This document shows, one piece after another, positions 48,498 through 59,690 of a stretch of DNA of 64,000 bases (positions within the stretch are counted from its first letter, which is position 1; every line of letters begins with the position of its first letter). Position numbers and translations under genes: made by a program. The stretch lies in contig BSWB01000002.1 in NCBI GenBank assembly GCA_033239125.1, forward strand, positions 111,762,443 through 111,826,442. The letters run 5' to 3'. A model generated the notes under the pieces. It was not told the DNA's origin. It did no database searches and saw only the letters and a program-made list of their open reading frames with translations. The DNA is from Fagopyrum homotropicum. Taxonomy: Eukaryota > Streptophyta > Magnoliopsida > Caryophyllales > Polygonaceae.

Positions 48498-51038
48498 CTA
48501 AACATGCCGGAAGGTATCTTCACCCCATACTTCGTCTTCATCATGGGTTGAGATGAAGAAGTCTATCAAACGTTCCAGCAAATGCAAGTGTTCATCGGGA
48601 AATGAATCATCGATGGGTGGATCGTCCTTCTCGCGTGAAGAGGGAGGTAGCCGGCTGAGGTGATCCGCAACAGAATTTTCGGATCCCTTCTTATCGCAAA
48701 TCTCTAGGTCAAACTCTTGAAGCAAGAAAATCCATCGAATAAGACGCGGCTTTGCATCCTTCTTAGCAAGCAAGTAACGAATAGCTGCATGGTCAGTGTA
48801 AACAATAACTTTTGCCCCAACTAGGTAAGAACGAAATTTCTCAAAAGCATATACAACTGCCAAAAGCTCCTTTTCAGTGGTGGCGTAGTTTAGTTGGGCT
48901 TCATCTAGCGTCTTGCTAGCATAGTAAATGGCGTTGGTCCGGCCATCCTTCTTTTGTCCAAGCACCGCTCCTACGGCCACGTCACTCGCATCACACATGA
49001 TCTCAAAGGGCAAGGTCCAATCCGGAGGTTGAATAATGGGAGCGGAAATCAACGCTTCCTTTATCCCGTAAAATGCATCAAGACATTCCTGCAAAAACTC
49101 AAAAACAAAATCCTTATTCAAGATTTTAGTTAGTGGTTTAGAAATTTTCTAGAAATCCTTGATGAACCTCCTATAGAAACCTGCATGCGCGAGAAAACTC
49201 CGCACACCCTTAACAGAACAAGGGGGAGGAAGTTTCTCAATAGTCTTGATCTTAGCTCGATCGACCTCAATAACTTGGTTGGAAACGAGGTGTCCTAGCA
49301 CAATGCCTTCATTGACAATAAAATGACACTTCTCCCAATTCAAAACGAGATTAGTGTCTTCACATCTTTGTAGAACTAGAGAAAGGTTAGATAGGCAATC
49401 ATCAAAAGAGGAACCATATACTGAAAAGTCATCCATAAATACCTCCATGATCTCCTCTATGTACTCGGAAAAGATAGCCATCATGCATCGCTGGAAGGTA
49501 GCGAGTGCATTACATAATCCAAATGGCATCCTCCTATAAGCGAATGTCCCCCATGGACAAGTGAAAGTGGTCTTCTCTTGATCATCTGGATGGATGGGAA
49601 TCTGAAAGAAGCCACTATAACCATCTAAATAGCAAAAATGTGAATGCTGGGCTAACTGTTCGAGCATTTGATCGATGAAGGGAAGTGGAAAATGGTCCTT
49701 CCGAGTGGCCACGTTCAGCTTCCTGTAATCGATGCACACCCTCCAGCCCGTAACGGTCCTAGTTGGGATCAATTCGTTGTTCTTATTCGTCACAATGGTC
49801 ATCTCTCCTTTCTTCGGAACTACATGCACTAGGCTCACCCACTTGCCATCCGAGATAGGGAATATGATACCTGCATCCAACAACTTAAGAATCTCTTTCT
49901 TCACAACCTCTTTCATGATCGGATTAAACCGTCTTTGAGGTTCCCGTGAAGTCTTATGATCATCCTCCATTAGTATTCTATGCATGCAGAAAGAAGGCTT
50001 AATACACATAAGATCATCAATAGTATAACCCAAAGCCTTTTGATGTTTTCTCAAGACATGCATCAGTTTAGAAAATTCAGTTTCGGAAAGGGAAGCATTA
50101 ACGACGACGAGATAAGTAGAATCCGGTCCAAGGAAAATGTACCTCAAGTGACTTGGAAGCGGTTTAAGCTCCACAACTGGGGGTGCTTTTTGAGGGGGAT
50201 CCTTGCTTCCTCCTTCCAGTGGAGTAGACTTAGATCGAAGAACTGGACTTTCAGAAGTCTCAATTGACATCATCTCGCTTGTTGTCTCGGTCGGTGTCCG
50301 AGGTGGGTGACCGAGATGTTCTTCAGATAAGAACACCTCGCTTGGTCCAGAAAGTGCCTCGGTCGAGGTATTGGAACTGGGACCGAAACTGGAGATTCTC
50401 CTCTCTTGGATTAGGTTTTCAATCTTAGCTCCTGGATTTTCTTCAAGTGCCTTTAAGCTCCGTATATCTACATCACAAGCAGCATCTATACCTTCCTCCA
50501 TTAAACTAAAACTAATAACTCTTTCAAGAGGGTCATTGATAAGGATAGAGCTCACCAATTCTCTTGATTCTTCTTCATCATAGATGTTGAAGATATCATC
50601 CTCCAGCGGCTCTCCTTTCATTGTAGCAAGCAATGCAAACTACACTTGATCTCCGCCAATGTTGAATTTCAACTTGGCGTTCTTACAATCCACATTGCAA
50701 CCCGAAGTTGCTAGAAATGGTATCCTGAGAATGATAGGAATGGGATAATCTACGGGTATATCAAGTACAACAAAGTCTATAGGTAAGTAGAAGTTACCTA
50801 GCTTAACCGGAACATCTTCCAAAATGCCCACGGGGTGGGTAATGGAGCGGTCCGCCATGTATAGCCTTATCTTCACCGGCTTGGGCTCTCCAAGTCCGAT
50901 CTTCACATATAGCTCCAGCGGGATGATGCTCACGCTGGCTCCTAGATCACATAACGCCTCACAAGTGACATCCCCTACTTGAATGGGAATGCAAAATGAA
51001 CCGGGATCTCTCAATTTGGGCGGCATCTTCTCCTTCAT
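48498..51038 (-). pseudogene. Athila-2 pol: protease, reverse transcriptase, RNase H; integrase absent
   Basis: One frame with in-frame stops. Protease (51038-50640): LCDLGASVSIIP with the aspartate active site. Linker rich in Ser/Thr/Glu. Reverse transcriptase (50633-49149): ISDGKWVSLVHVVPKKG, CIDYRKLN, LPFIDQMLEQLA, FQIPIHPDDQEKTTFTCP, MPFGLCNALATFQRCM and active site FMDD. RNase H (49121-48498): MCDASDVAVGAVLG, TTEKELLAVVYA, YTDHAAIRYL, ENSVADHLSRL. Nonsense codons at 50640-50642 and 49149-49151, plus 51042-51044 at the gag boundary. After about 48500 the sequence jumps to the last codons of the pol frame, so the integrase is deleted. Confidence 0.93.
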
Positions 51039-51041
51039 GAT

Positions 51042-52864
51042 TTAAATGAGCTCCGAGGATTTAGATGTCATCCTTACTTCACCAAAATCTTCCAGTTTCC
51101 TCTTCCTTGGTATAATTTCTTTTAAGAACTTCCCATATGCGGGCATCCCTAGAATAGCATCAAGGAAAGGGATGTTAATATGTAGTTTATTCATCAAGTC
51201 AAGGAACTTACCAAAGTGCTTGTCTAGATGTGCTCTAGCCCTTGACTGGGGGAATGGAAGTGGTGGTTTATATGCAGGAGGTGGGACATAAACTTCAGTT
51301 TTGTCCGTCGCTTTCTGGGACTCCACCTCGGGTGGCACCTCGACCAAAGTGTTCCTCGTCTCTACCTGGACCGAGGTGTTCTTCGTCTGCACTGGCATCG
51401 ACCGAGGCACTGGATCTGCAATTTTCAGTCCACTTCTCGTCGTTATTGCCATAATCTGTCCTTTAGGGTTGCTCTCCGTCCTTGCTGGGAGATTCCCTGG
51501 ATCTCTTGGCGCTTCATTCGCCTTATTAAAGAATTGTTGCTCTAAGGCTTTTTGTGCTTTCGAAAATGAAGTCATGGATGTCTCCATAGCATTGAGCTTG
51601 ATCAAGATGGCCTCCAGCACTGCATCCTTCTTTTCTGGTTGGGACGAACTTGATCCAGGCTCCTGGCTCTTCAATGGAGTAGAAGAAGAAGAAGATAAAG
51701 GGTTAGAGGAATTATTAGAATTAGAATTAGAGTAAGGGTTACCCGAATTTTGATTGTTAGATCTCCAATTGTTGCTATTGGAGCCTCTATTGTTGTTGTA
51801 GTTGTTGTTCCGGGAACCATGATTGTTGTTCCTTGAGCCTTGATATCCTCCCTCTTCTTTCTTGGTGTGAGCAACCAAAAGGTCTTTCAATTGCTTCACA
51901 TCATTCTTGAGGGAGGTAAGTTGGTTATCATTTGATGGAGCTTCTTGCAAAATTAACTCTCTTAACTCCATTTTCAGCTCCTTGGTGTGAGTACTTCTCC
52001 ATGCACAAAGCTTGTTTTTCAATGAATTCCCAAGCTTCATCAATCGGCATGTCCATGAATGTGCCGGTGGATAGTAGTTGAAGGATGAATTGGGTAGCTC
52101 CATCCAATCCCTTGAAGTAAATCTCCAACAACTCTATCTTTGGAATCCCATGATGTGGGCAATCCAAAAGAACATCTTTAAATCTCTCCCATGAATTGGA
52201 CAAACTCTCATTGTCCTTCATGATGAATGCGTTGATCTTCCCTCTCATTTCGGCAGTTTTGGAGGGGGAAAGAATTTCGTCAAGAACTCCGTCGTCATCT
52301 CCTCCCAAGTGTTGATCTTTCCGGGAGAAAGAGACTGGTACCAAGTAAGCGCCCTCTCCTTCAAAAAAAAGTAAAAATGCCTTAACTTGTAATTATTATT
52401 TTCCACTCTTGAAGGTTTCAAGGTCTCATCAAGATCTCATAGTTTTGTAGATGTTGATGGGGAGACTCCCTTTCTAGACCTCCGAACTAGCATTGTCGGA
52501 TCATGGAAAGAACTTGCGATCGAAGTTCGTAATCATGCTCCGCTGGATCTCCTAGGTTGACTCCTGGATGCCTCACTTGCTGGTTTGGGTCCATCCTCTG
52601 TCCTAGGGTCTGTGGAATACCTGCAAAAAGAACATTTCGGACTGGCATCCGAGGTGGAAGTATCTCGGCCGCGGCAACTGGAGCGGGGTCCTGCCTCGGT
52701 CGATGCAGAATCTGGGCTCGTAGCTCAGCCATATCTGCTTCAATCTCTGCAGTTCTGGTGCGAGTTTGATCCCTCTCGCTCTACAGTTCTTCCCTATTGA
52801 GGCACAGCTGTTCCATCGCCTCCTTCAATTCGGCCTCAAGATCGTGATTGTCTTGATTGACCAT
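51042..52864 (-). pseudogene. Athila-2 gag, frameshifted
   Basis: Likely start is Met at 52864 (MVNQDNHDLEAEL), with a stop at 52781-52783, then an Arg/Pro-rich stretch (52732-52487), a frameshift, the capsid-like core (LSNSWERFKDVLLDCPHHGI and LLEIYFKGL, 52344-51928), a second frameshift near 52100 and a long Asn/Ser/Gly-rich segment (51870-51700). No CCHC knuckle, as in Athila gags. The end carries PPLPFPQSRARAHLDKHFGK, the motif preceding protease. A polyprotein precursor, broken at least three times. Confidence 0.88.
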
Positions 52865-53055
52865 TTTTGCTTCTTTCAAGCGTCTTTTACATGTCTTTTC
52901 TGGTTCGGGATCGTAGGGAATGATTTCCTTCCCAACACGGGTTCTTCGCATAAACCTACGAAAAAGAACCTGCGAAAGTCACTCAAGTAGAGTGGTTAGT
53001 AGCAACAGTGGAAATTGCCCCGAAAAACGACTGCAACCGGCTCGGTCTAGACCAA

Positions 53056-53074
53056 GTCCCCGGCAATGGCGCCA
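53056..53074 (-). promoter_or_regulatory. Primer binding site, tRNA-Asp type
   Basis: In sense TGGCGCCATTGCCGGGGAC, six bases after the 5' LTR end. This is the Athila-type PBS (complementary to the 3' end of tRNA-Asp) with one change from the TGGCGCCGTTGCCGGGG form I know. Confidence 0.85.
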
Positions 53075-53080
53075 AAAACT

Positions 53081-54857
53081 TGTTCGCTCCAAATGGTGTG
53101 TGCAAGCTTTTAATTTATATCCCAAGCAATATGCTTAAAACAAGGATGGGAACCCGTAGTGTACGGATCAATTATAGTAAAAAGCAAGAATTATGGGGTG
53201 TCGATCTCAAGGACTTAGGTGAAACAAAGGAAGTATAGGTTGTCAATGCAACTAATAACCACAAAAGCGATTAAAGCAATCAAAAGATGATAATAAGGTC
53301 AATTAAGGGGAATATGCAAATTCTATAGATTAAAGCATCCAATTGTGGTTCCAACTTAAGATCTCAAGATAAGCGGATAAACCTATGATTTTGCAAAGGG
53401 AAGGTGTTTCTAAAGTGGAATAGATCACCGGGTAAGTCTCACTACTCACTAATCCCAAACCAAAAGCTCCTATTACCGGGTAAGTCTCAAGGTACTAAGG
53501 AAAGGAACTATAATCTCAAACCAACGCACCAACTAAGGGCATAGAATCAACCTTTACCGGGTAAGTCTAAGTCTAACTCACAAAGATGGGATGAAGGCAC
53601 ACTCAAACCCCAATAAAGAATAAACCTTTATTACCTACACTTATGATCATGGGTAAACAAACTAAGGAATCACTGGGTAAGTCTCATCCTAGACTTGCAT
53701 TGAACGAGGAAAGGTGTAATAACTAATAAGAATAGGATTTGGCAAACTCTAACACTTAACTCTTAGTTTCGGATCAGAATAGGTCACCTCGGTCAGTCAA
53801 GTTCCACCCCGGCCGAGATGTTCATTGACTAAACGAGGTACTCTAGGGTTAAGGTTAAAGACTCGAGCTTTCAGGGTCCTACTGGGATTAAGATCATTCT
53901 ATCATTGTCTTTCCCACAACTTTCAACCAATCACCCTAGAAACGCACAAGGAAATTAGCCAGTTATCATCATGAAAGCAATAATCAAATATATGAGAAGG
54001 GAATGAATATTTGAACACAAAAAACTTAAGAACAAGGCTTCAATAACTGAATGAAATTTCTAACAAATCAGCGTTCCTCAGAAACACAAATTAAACAAAG
54101 ACAACAAACCAAAGGGAATCTAAGAAAGTCTTACAAATCCCCTTAAAAGCTATCACAAAGCTATGAACTTCCTTCCTTCAATCTTCAATTCTTCCTTCAA
54201 ACTTCCAAAAATCCTTCCTTACTGCAGTGTGGAGAATATTGTTGATCCAAATATCCGAAAATGGCTAAATTGTGGAAAATCCAACCCTTTATATAAGAGA
54301 ATTATCTTCCAAAGATAATAATATCTTGAAAAGATAATTTCCTATAAAATATATCCATATCTCTAAAATAGATCTCCTAAATATATGATCTTCTTTCCAG
54401 AAATCCAACCCAAAAATAGAAGATATCTTCTTTCCATAATTAAAAGATCTCAACGAAAAAATATATCTCGCCGCGCCAGGGTGTTCACCTCGGTCGGGAC
54501 GCTCCTCTAGATCACCTCGGTCGAGGTGACAATGTAGCTGACCGAGGTGAATCTTAGCTGAATGTGAAATCTCTCAAATCTGGTCCAAAGTATATCTTCT
54601 TTGTTAATTCCTTGCTTCCTGAGTTCTCTTTTAAGCTCCTGAATGTAGCTCCCGTGACTCGTTTGTTCCTTAGCTCCATTTCGATCCAAAATGTGCCATT
54701 TTACCTATGATTACAACGAAACTTGGTGTAGACCTCGATTCCCGTAAAGGTAAATGAAACGAAAATATAATCACATAATATACATCCATATATACACATT
54801 ATTAAAGATAAAACGTCTAAACAAGTTCCAAAATATAGACTATATTACATGCTATCA
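53081..54857 (-). repeat. 5' LTR of Athila-2
   Basis: 1777 bp, TG...CA ends, one base longer than the 3' LTR. Differences from its partner are scattered substitutions. Contains TATATAAAG at 54287-54295 (minus), the ACCGGGTAAGTCT array (53427-53685) and the CTCGGTCGAGG cluster (54487-54547). Confidence 0.95.
54287..54295 (-). promoter_or_regulatory. LTR TATA box (Athila-2, 5' LTR)
   Basis: TATATAAAG in sense, about 565 bp into the LTR, conserved in three LTR copies; the functional promoter position for genomic transcription. Confidence 0.6.
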
Positions 54858-54862
54858 AAGCT

Positions 54863-55316
54863 TATCCTAAAAAAAGAAGACAAAATGCTACAAAGATCAA
54901 AGTGTCATGTTACATGGAAAAGAGAGCAAATATGAAGAAAAGTGTGAGTTGGTGAAGTGTTGAAGGTGTTTAAGTAGTGCACGATTTGACGCCCCAGATT
55001 TTATCTGCAATTTCATCCTTCTTTTTGGCCTACCAACATTATATTTTCTACGTCCCAAAGACCTCACGATTTATATCTTGCATGTTAGTGTCTTTTGACA
55101 AGTAGTGGAGTTTGAGAATGCTTTTACAAGCCCATGGTAAGATATATTCATGTCTGTTGAGTTTGAGTGATTATTGATGTATGCCTAAACACATCTTGTG
55201 AGACTGAAAGCAAACGCATTATATCTTGTTTGGTTTGAAGGCCATGATTCATTATTTATTCTCTTACAATGATTGATGCTATGATGACATGGTTTGAGTT
55301 TTTTGTTTTCCTCCTA
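54863..55316. other. Unassigned sequence between Athila-2 and LTR-C
   Basis: No gene seen. It is continuous, after removal of LTR-C, with 57379-57461, which ends in an Athila-like purine tract. It is therefore probably the 3' noncoding part of another old Athila-like element. Confidence 0.4.
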
Positions 55317-57373
55317 TGTAACATCCGGAATTTTCATTCCGGTTAGAGAGCGAGTTATCGACCTTCCCGCGGCCACAACTCAGTTTTCCCGCAGGCACGG
55401 GGTGCTGAGCGTCGGGTTTTTACTCCAAATCTCATTCCGAGCTTCCGTTATATTGCCTTTTGCTTTTGGACCTTTAGTTTCTTGCACCAAGGAGACAAGG
55501 AGTTCAGCTGACCCCTCATTCCCCTCCCCTTGTGTAGCTTATCCCTTCTCTCCTCTCACAATCTCTTTCACGTTCTTTTCCCACTCTCCCACTCTTGTGC
55601 TCCTTCTTCACCATAATTTCCCTTGGAAGCTCTTTGGTTGTGGCCAAAAGTGGGAAGCTCTTGGATTCAGCTTGGTAAGCTTCTCTTCTTTTCCCTCTTC
55701 TTCTGCCTTGCTAGAGATCACCTTCTTCTTCCCTCCTTCTCCATTTCCATGATGGGAGCTTTGGAAGAGATTCTTCTTTATCTTTTCATGTATGTGTTCC
55801 TAGAACGTTTAGGTCATGGAGAAGAGTTTAAGTTTAGTGGTTGGTGTTTGGAGAAGACCCAGCAAGAAGAGGAGGCCATTGTAGCTCAAGATCTACAATT
55901 AGAGACGACCTTCTACTGTTCGGCCGCGGGGGCGGATATTCAGAGCCATAGGGGCGGACTAAGCCACCGCAAGGGCGGCACCAGACCACCGCAGGGGTGG
56001 CGCCATGGCACCAGGCTACCGCAGGGGTAGCGCTAGGACCCGCAGGGTGGTGACAGTGTGTCCGCTGTCGAGCCAGCTTGACTCTGCGGCTGTGTTTCTT
56101 CAACACTAGGCCCTTCTTCTCCCTTCATCTTCCTTCCTTTCTTAGTTGTGAGGTTGTATCATGGTAGTAGCATGCCTAGGATGGATCTAGGGTAGTTTTG
56201 AGTGCCATTTAGTGGTTGTGAACCTAGGAGCCCTTAAGGCTTGTTGTAGTTTGATGGATTTGAGTGTGTGAGCATGTTAGACCTTATAGGTTAGGTTGCT
56301 CATTCTTGGATGTGGTGTTTGATCATGAGGGATAGTAGACTGTGGTGAGACCCTTTCAGTTGTTGAGAGTGATGTGAGTATTATGGATTCTAGGATGCTG
56401 TCCTAGAATGAGATTCAAATGATCTTGCGTAGATCATTTGTGTAGAAGTCTAAGACTTCTTGAGTTGAGTGAGTTGTTAATATATATCTTCTTGTGAGAA
56501 GGCTGTGGGCTTCTTCCCAAGGGAAGCGAGAGTGTTTTGTGAGTTAGCGTTGGAACTAGGTATGTCCCCGGACTTACTTAGCTCTTATTCTTCGTATTAG
56601 TTTCGATGCTTGTTTGGTGGTGTGTGTTTATTGTTTATGTTATAACAACAAAATCGGAAATAGGATTACCGAACTTTTTATATTATTTGGCTCAAGTGTA
56701 TGATAACGGGCGGTGACAACTTGTCTAGCTCTTGCTTAGAGCTAGGAGATTCTTGGCGACTAGTCCGTACAAGTAAATGGTTGGATGCATCAGTACCATT
56801 ACTTGTCGATAAGTGGGGACCGAGGCGAGTTTCAAGGACTCTCGTGCCACAAACCTAAGTTGAATTAGAACGGAATATGACTTAATAATAAAAAGATAAT
56901 AAACCAGACTTGTGTGATTTGGAGCATGTTGTATGTTATGATTACTTATGTGTGTTTGTGCCATTACCTTGTTTCTAATGCCTTGAATATCAGCTAACAG
57001 TTTTAAACCAATTGTGTAGATGCCCTGCAGGTTAGGGATCCCGCCGAGTGAGGTGGAGGAGTGGACAGCCGGGGTCTCCGTACATTATAGGACGGGGATG
57101 GTTTATGTTTTCACGACTTTATGGATTATGTTGTTATGTTGTAAGATTTTGGATTATGTATTGGAGTTGTGTCATTTTGAGGACTCGGCTAAGTTTTCAC
57201 GTTGTACTTTACGTTTCAGTTTCTCACGCATACATTATAAAAGCTTTTAGTATTTGCCTTTATTTGTTCCTTGTTGGAAAGGTCCGGTGAAATTGTTGTC
57301 AGGCTAAGAGTCGGAACCCATTGTGAGATCTCCCCCTGTAGCATCCCGAGTCCCGCGGATTCGGGGTGTTATA
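55317..57373 (+). repeat. LTR-C, solo LTR
   Basis: 2057 bp, TGTAACATCC at the start, GGGGTGTTATA at the end, flanks TCCTA (55312-55316) and TCTTA (57374-57378), a 5-bp duplication with one change. Family blocks present: GGACTTACTTAGC (56573), CGGGCGGTGACA (56707), and the terminal block from 57265. It contains a cluster of small GC hairpins (55954-56031). Open frames at 55294-56030 follow its C/T-rich leader and are not convincing genes. Confidence 0.88.
55962..56031. repeat. Three related mini-hairpins in LTR-C
   Basis: Units with the same core GCAGG/GCAAG loop: GCCACC..GGCGGC (about 55963-55979), CCACC..GGTGG (55986-56000) and GCTACC..GGTAGC (56015-56031). Between the second and third units the stem pair C-G has become T-A on both arms, keeping the pairing. 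Confidence 0.75.
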
Positions 57374-57461
57374 TCTTAGTTGAGGCAGTCATTTGTTTAC
57401 ACATAGTATGCTTATGACACGATCTTACTCGAGGAAAAACAAGGTTTAATTATGGGGTATT

Positions 57462-58573
57462 TGATGAGTGTCAAATGTAACATCATATTTATTCATATAG
57501 CCTATATAAGCATGCATTTCTTATCCTTATAACTTTTTTCTACTTCATTTTGGTGTTAAAAGCTCTCATTTCCATAATTTGGTGTCTACTTCGGTTTGTT
57601 TCGTGTTTCATGCATTCAAGGCCACTTATGGAGTGTAATAGTGTGAAAATACCATATCACGAGGATTCAATCTTCCCTAGTGTGGGAGAATACATGGATA
57701 TATCAAGATCGATTGAATATTGAAGAAGCTAAGTAAAAACCATTGGACTTGGATGTCATTGTATGAAAACCCCTAAGAGATTCTTGATTTCGACCATCTT
57801 CCCTTTGGATTTGGACAATCATGCCAAATGCAAAGTTGTATATCTTCAAAGGATATTTTAAAGTAGTACTCATGGGTCACGTAGTTCCAAATAGAGCAGC
57901 GGGGAAGTCATTTTTACTGAACTTACAAAAAACTATCAAATAGTGTTGTCAAACGGCTTTTCAGGCCGTTTGATCGCCGTCTTGTGGTTATTCCGTCCAC
58001 GCTGATGATCGTAATCATATCTTTTAATATTTTCTTTGGAAACATATTATTTTATATATATGTTTAGGATCCCTTTTAAGACTCTACGTAAACACATGTA
58101 TCATCCTTAGTTTGGTACACTACTACCACCATCCTCCCATCCCTCAACCATCAAATAGTTGTAGAGTAGATTTCAATTCCCCACTTGAAGGCTCGCCTCA
58201 TTGTGATGGAACCGAGTACTGTGAGTTTGTTTATGCAGTTTCTGTATTCTATAAATACTGTTTTACATTCAATCATGTCAGGCTAATCTATCGTTTGATC
58301 TAAGGATTGGATGATCCCTATAATGGTTTGATTTATTGTTGCATATATGTTCGTGAATTGAGATTGTGATATTACTTGTTTTAGAAGTACTTCGTTCCCA
58401 ACATTTATTTACCTTCAAAAGAAGTGGTGTTTATAACTATATTAGATAAAACAACTGAAGAACCAAAAACGAAGGGGTTCCCAACATTTATTTCCGGTCA
58501 TTGCACCTTTTATGGAGCTACAAGAGAAGGTTTCTCTTTGTGTTTTTTGAATTTCTAAGTTCTTAAAGGGTTT
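57462..58573 (+). repeat. Probable LTR start of a diverged Athila-like element
   Basis: Text TACTCGAGGAAAAACAAGG, then TATGGGGTATT, then TGATGAGTGTC matches the polypurine-to-LTR junction pattern of Athila-1 and Athila-3. No coding sequence follows. The right limit is set by the next LTR piece at 58574 and may be wrong. Confidence 0.45.
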
Positions 58574-59690
58574 TGTTCGCTCTCAAACATGCGTCAATAA
58601 TGAACAAAATAGTTTTAAATATATATTTGAAATAAAAGTCTGAACATTATGCGAACCCGTAGTGTACAAATCAATTGTAGCAAAAGCAAATATTCCAAGC
58701 TCGGTCACATAGACTATAGTGAAAACAATAGGTGACAAATCAATGATAGAATAGACTTTCACTAAATAAAGACAAAATCAATAAGCAAAATAAATCAAGA
58801 TATGAAATGTGAGAATAACGGACAATGAAGATTCTAGAGATCAAATATCCGGTTGTGGTTCTCAATTCAAGACATCAATAAACTAGGACAAGGCTGGGAT
58901 TGCTAAGGAATGGTGTTTCTCCGATGGGAATGATCATGGGAGCTGTCTCACAAACCACTATCACTAACCAAAGAACCTATTACCGGGTAAGTCTCAAGGA
59001 TCTAAGGAAAGGAACAAAAGCACATACCAACCACTCAACCTAAGGATCAAGAACTAAACTTTACCGGGTAGGTCTCAAGCTAGGTTCACTCAGGCAAAGG
59101 GTTTGACACACCCAAACCAAATAAAGGCTAAACCTTTATGACCTAGAAAACGTCATCTTCTGTACTCAAGAAAGGGAATCATCGGGTAAGTCTTTTCCCA
59201 ATCTCAAGCACAAGCCTTAGAGGAATCTAAGGGTATAAAACTTTCAACAAAGACTATAATTTGGGCAATCTACGGATCAATAGAAGAAATCTCGGCCGAG
59301 ATTCCTTTAAACAAACCTAGATTTGGGTATACGAAGGGTAAATCAAATCTTCAAGGTCCAATCTAAGTTAAAGGCTTAGTCTATCATCATCTAAACCACA
59401 ACTATCAACTGATTACCCTAGAATCGCAAAGGTTCTAGCCAACAACACACATATTCAAATCAATAAAGATATATGATATCAAATAACTCATAAAACCAAA
59501 ATAACCAAGAGAATGGCAAGAAATACTTAGCAAAGGGTCTTCAATAATAAAAAGCAAATGCAAACCAATAACTAAGATTCAATCTTTAATCTAAAAGCAA
59601 TGAAATCTTGAACTAGTCTTTCTCTCCAAGAAATCTTCACAAATCTTCTCAAATGTTGTAGCCGTCAATGGGTGTAGAAAGCCAACTTCC
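58574..59690 (-). repeat. Diverged Athila-like LTR fragment, cut by LTR-D
   Basis: Starts TGTTCGCTC like the plus-strand text of the Athila-2 LTRs and then follows the same order: GCGAACCCGTAGTGTAC, the ATCCGGTTGTGGTTC block, and ACCGGGTAAGTCTCA (58983) with two degraded copies (59063, 59178). Stops abruptly at 59690 where LTR-D begins. No PBS to its left, so it is a solo or 3' LTR. The remainder would lie past 64000. Confidence 0.75.

Larger units (their letters stand above)
43111..54862 (-). mobile_element. Athila-like Ty3 retrotransposon 'Athila-2' with target duplication; lacks integrase
   Basis: Element 43116-54857 (11.7 kb) is bracketed by a perfect 5-bp duplication AAGCT (43111-43115, 54858-54862). 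LTRs of 1776 bp (43116-44891) and 1777 bp (53081-54857) are near-identical, about 94% in stretches compared by eye. In sense order (right to left): 5' LTR, PBS, gag, protease, RT, RNase H, [integrase missing], noncoding, extra Athila-type ORF, noncoding, polypurine tract, 3' LTR. The missing segment is defined by Athila-1, where RNase H-to-stop contains a complete integrase. It could have moved only with enzymes supplied in trans. Confidence 0.95.

Noticed and set aside
55294..56030. Two 135-152-codon frames overlapping LTR-C
   Set aside because: They start in the LTR leader, run through hairpin repeats and lack family features; the first begins outside the LTR.
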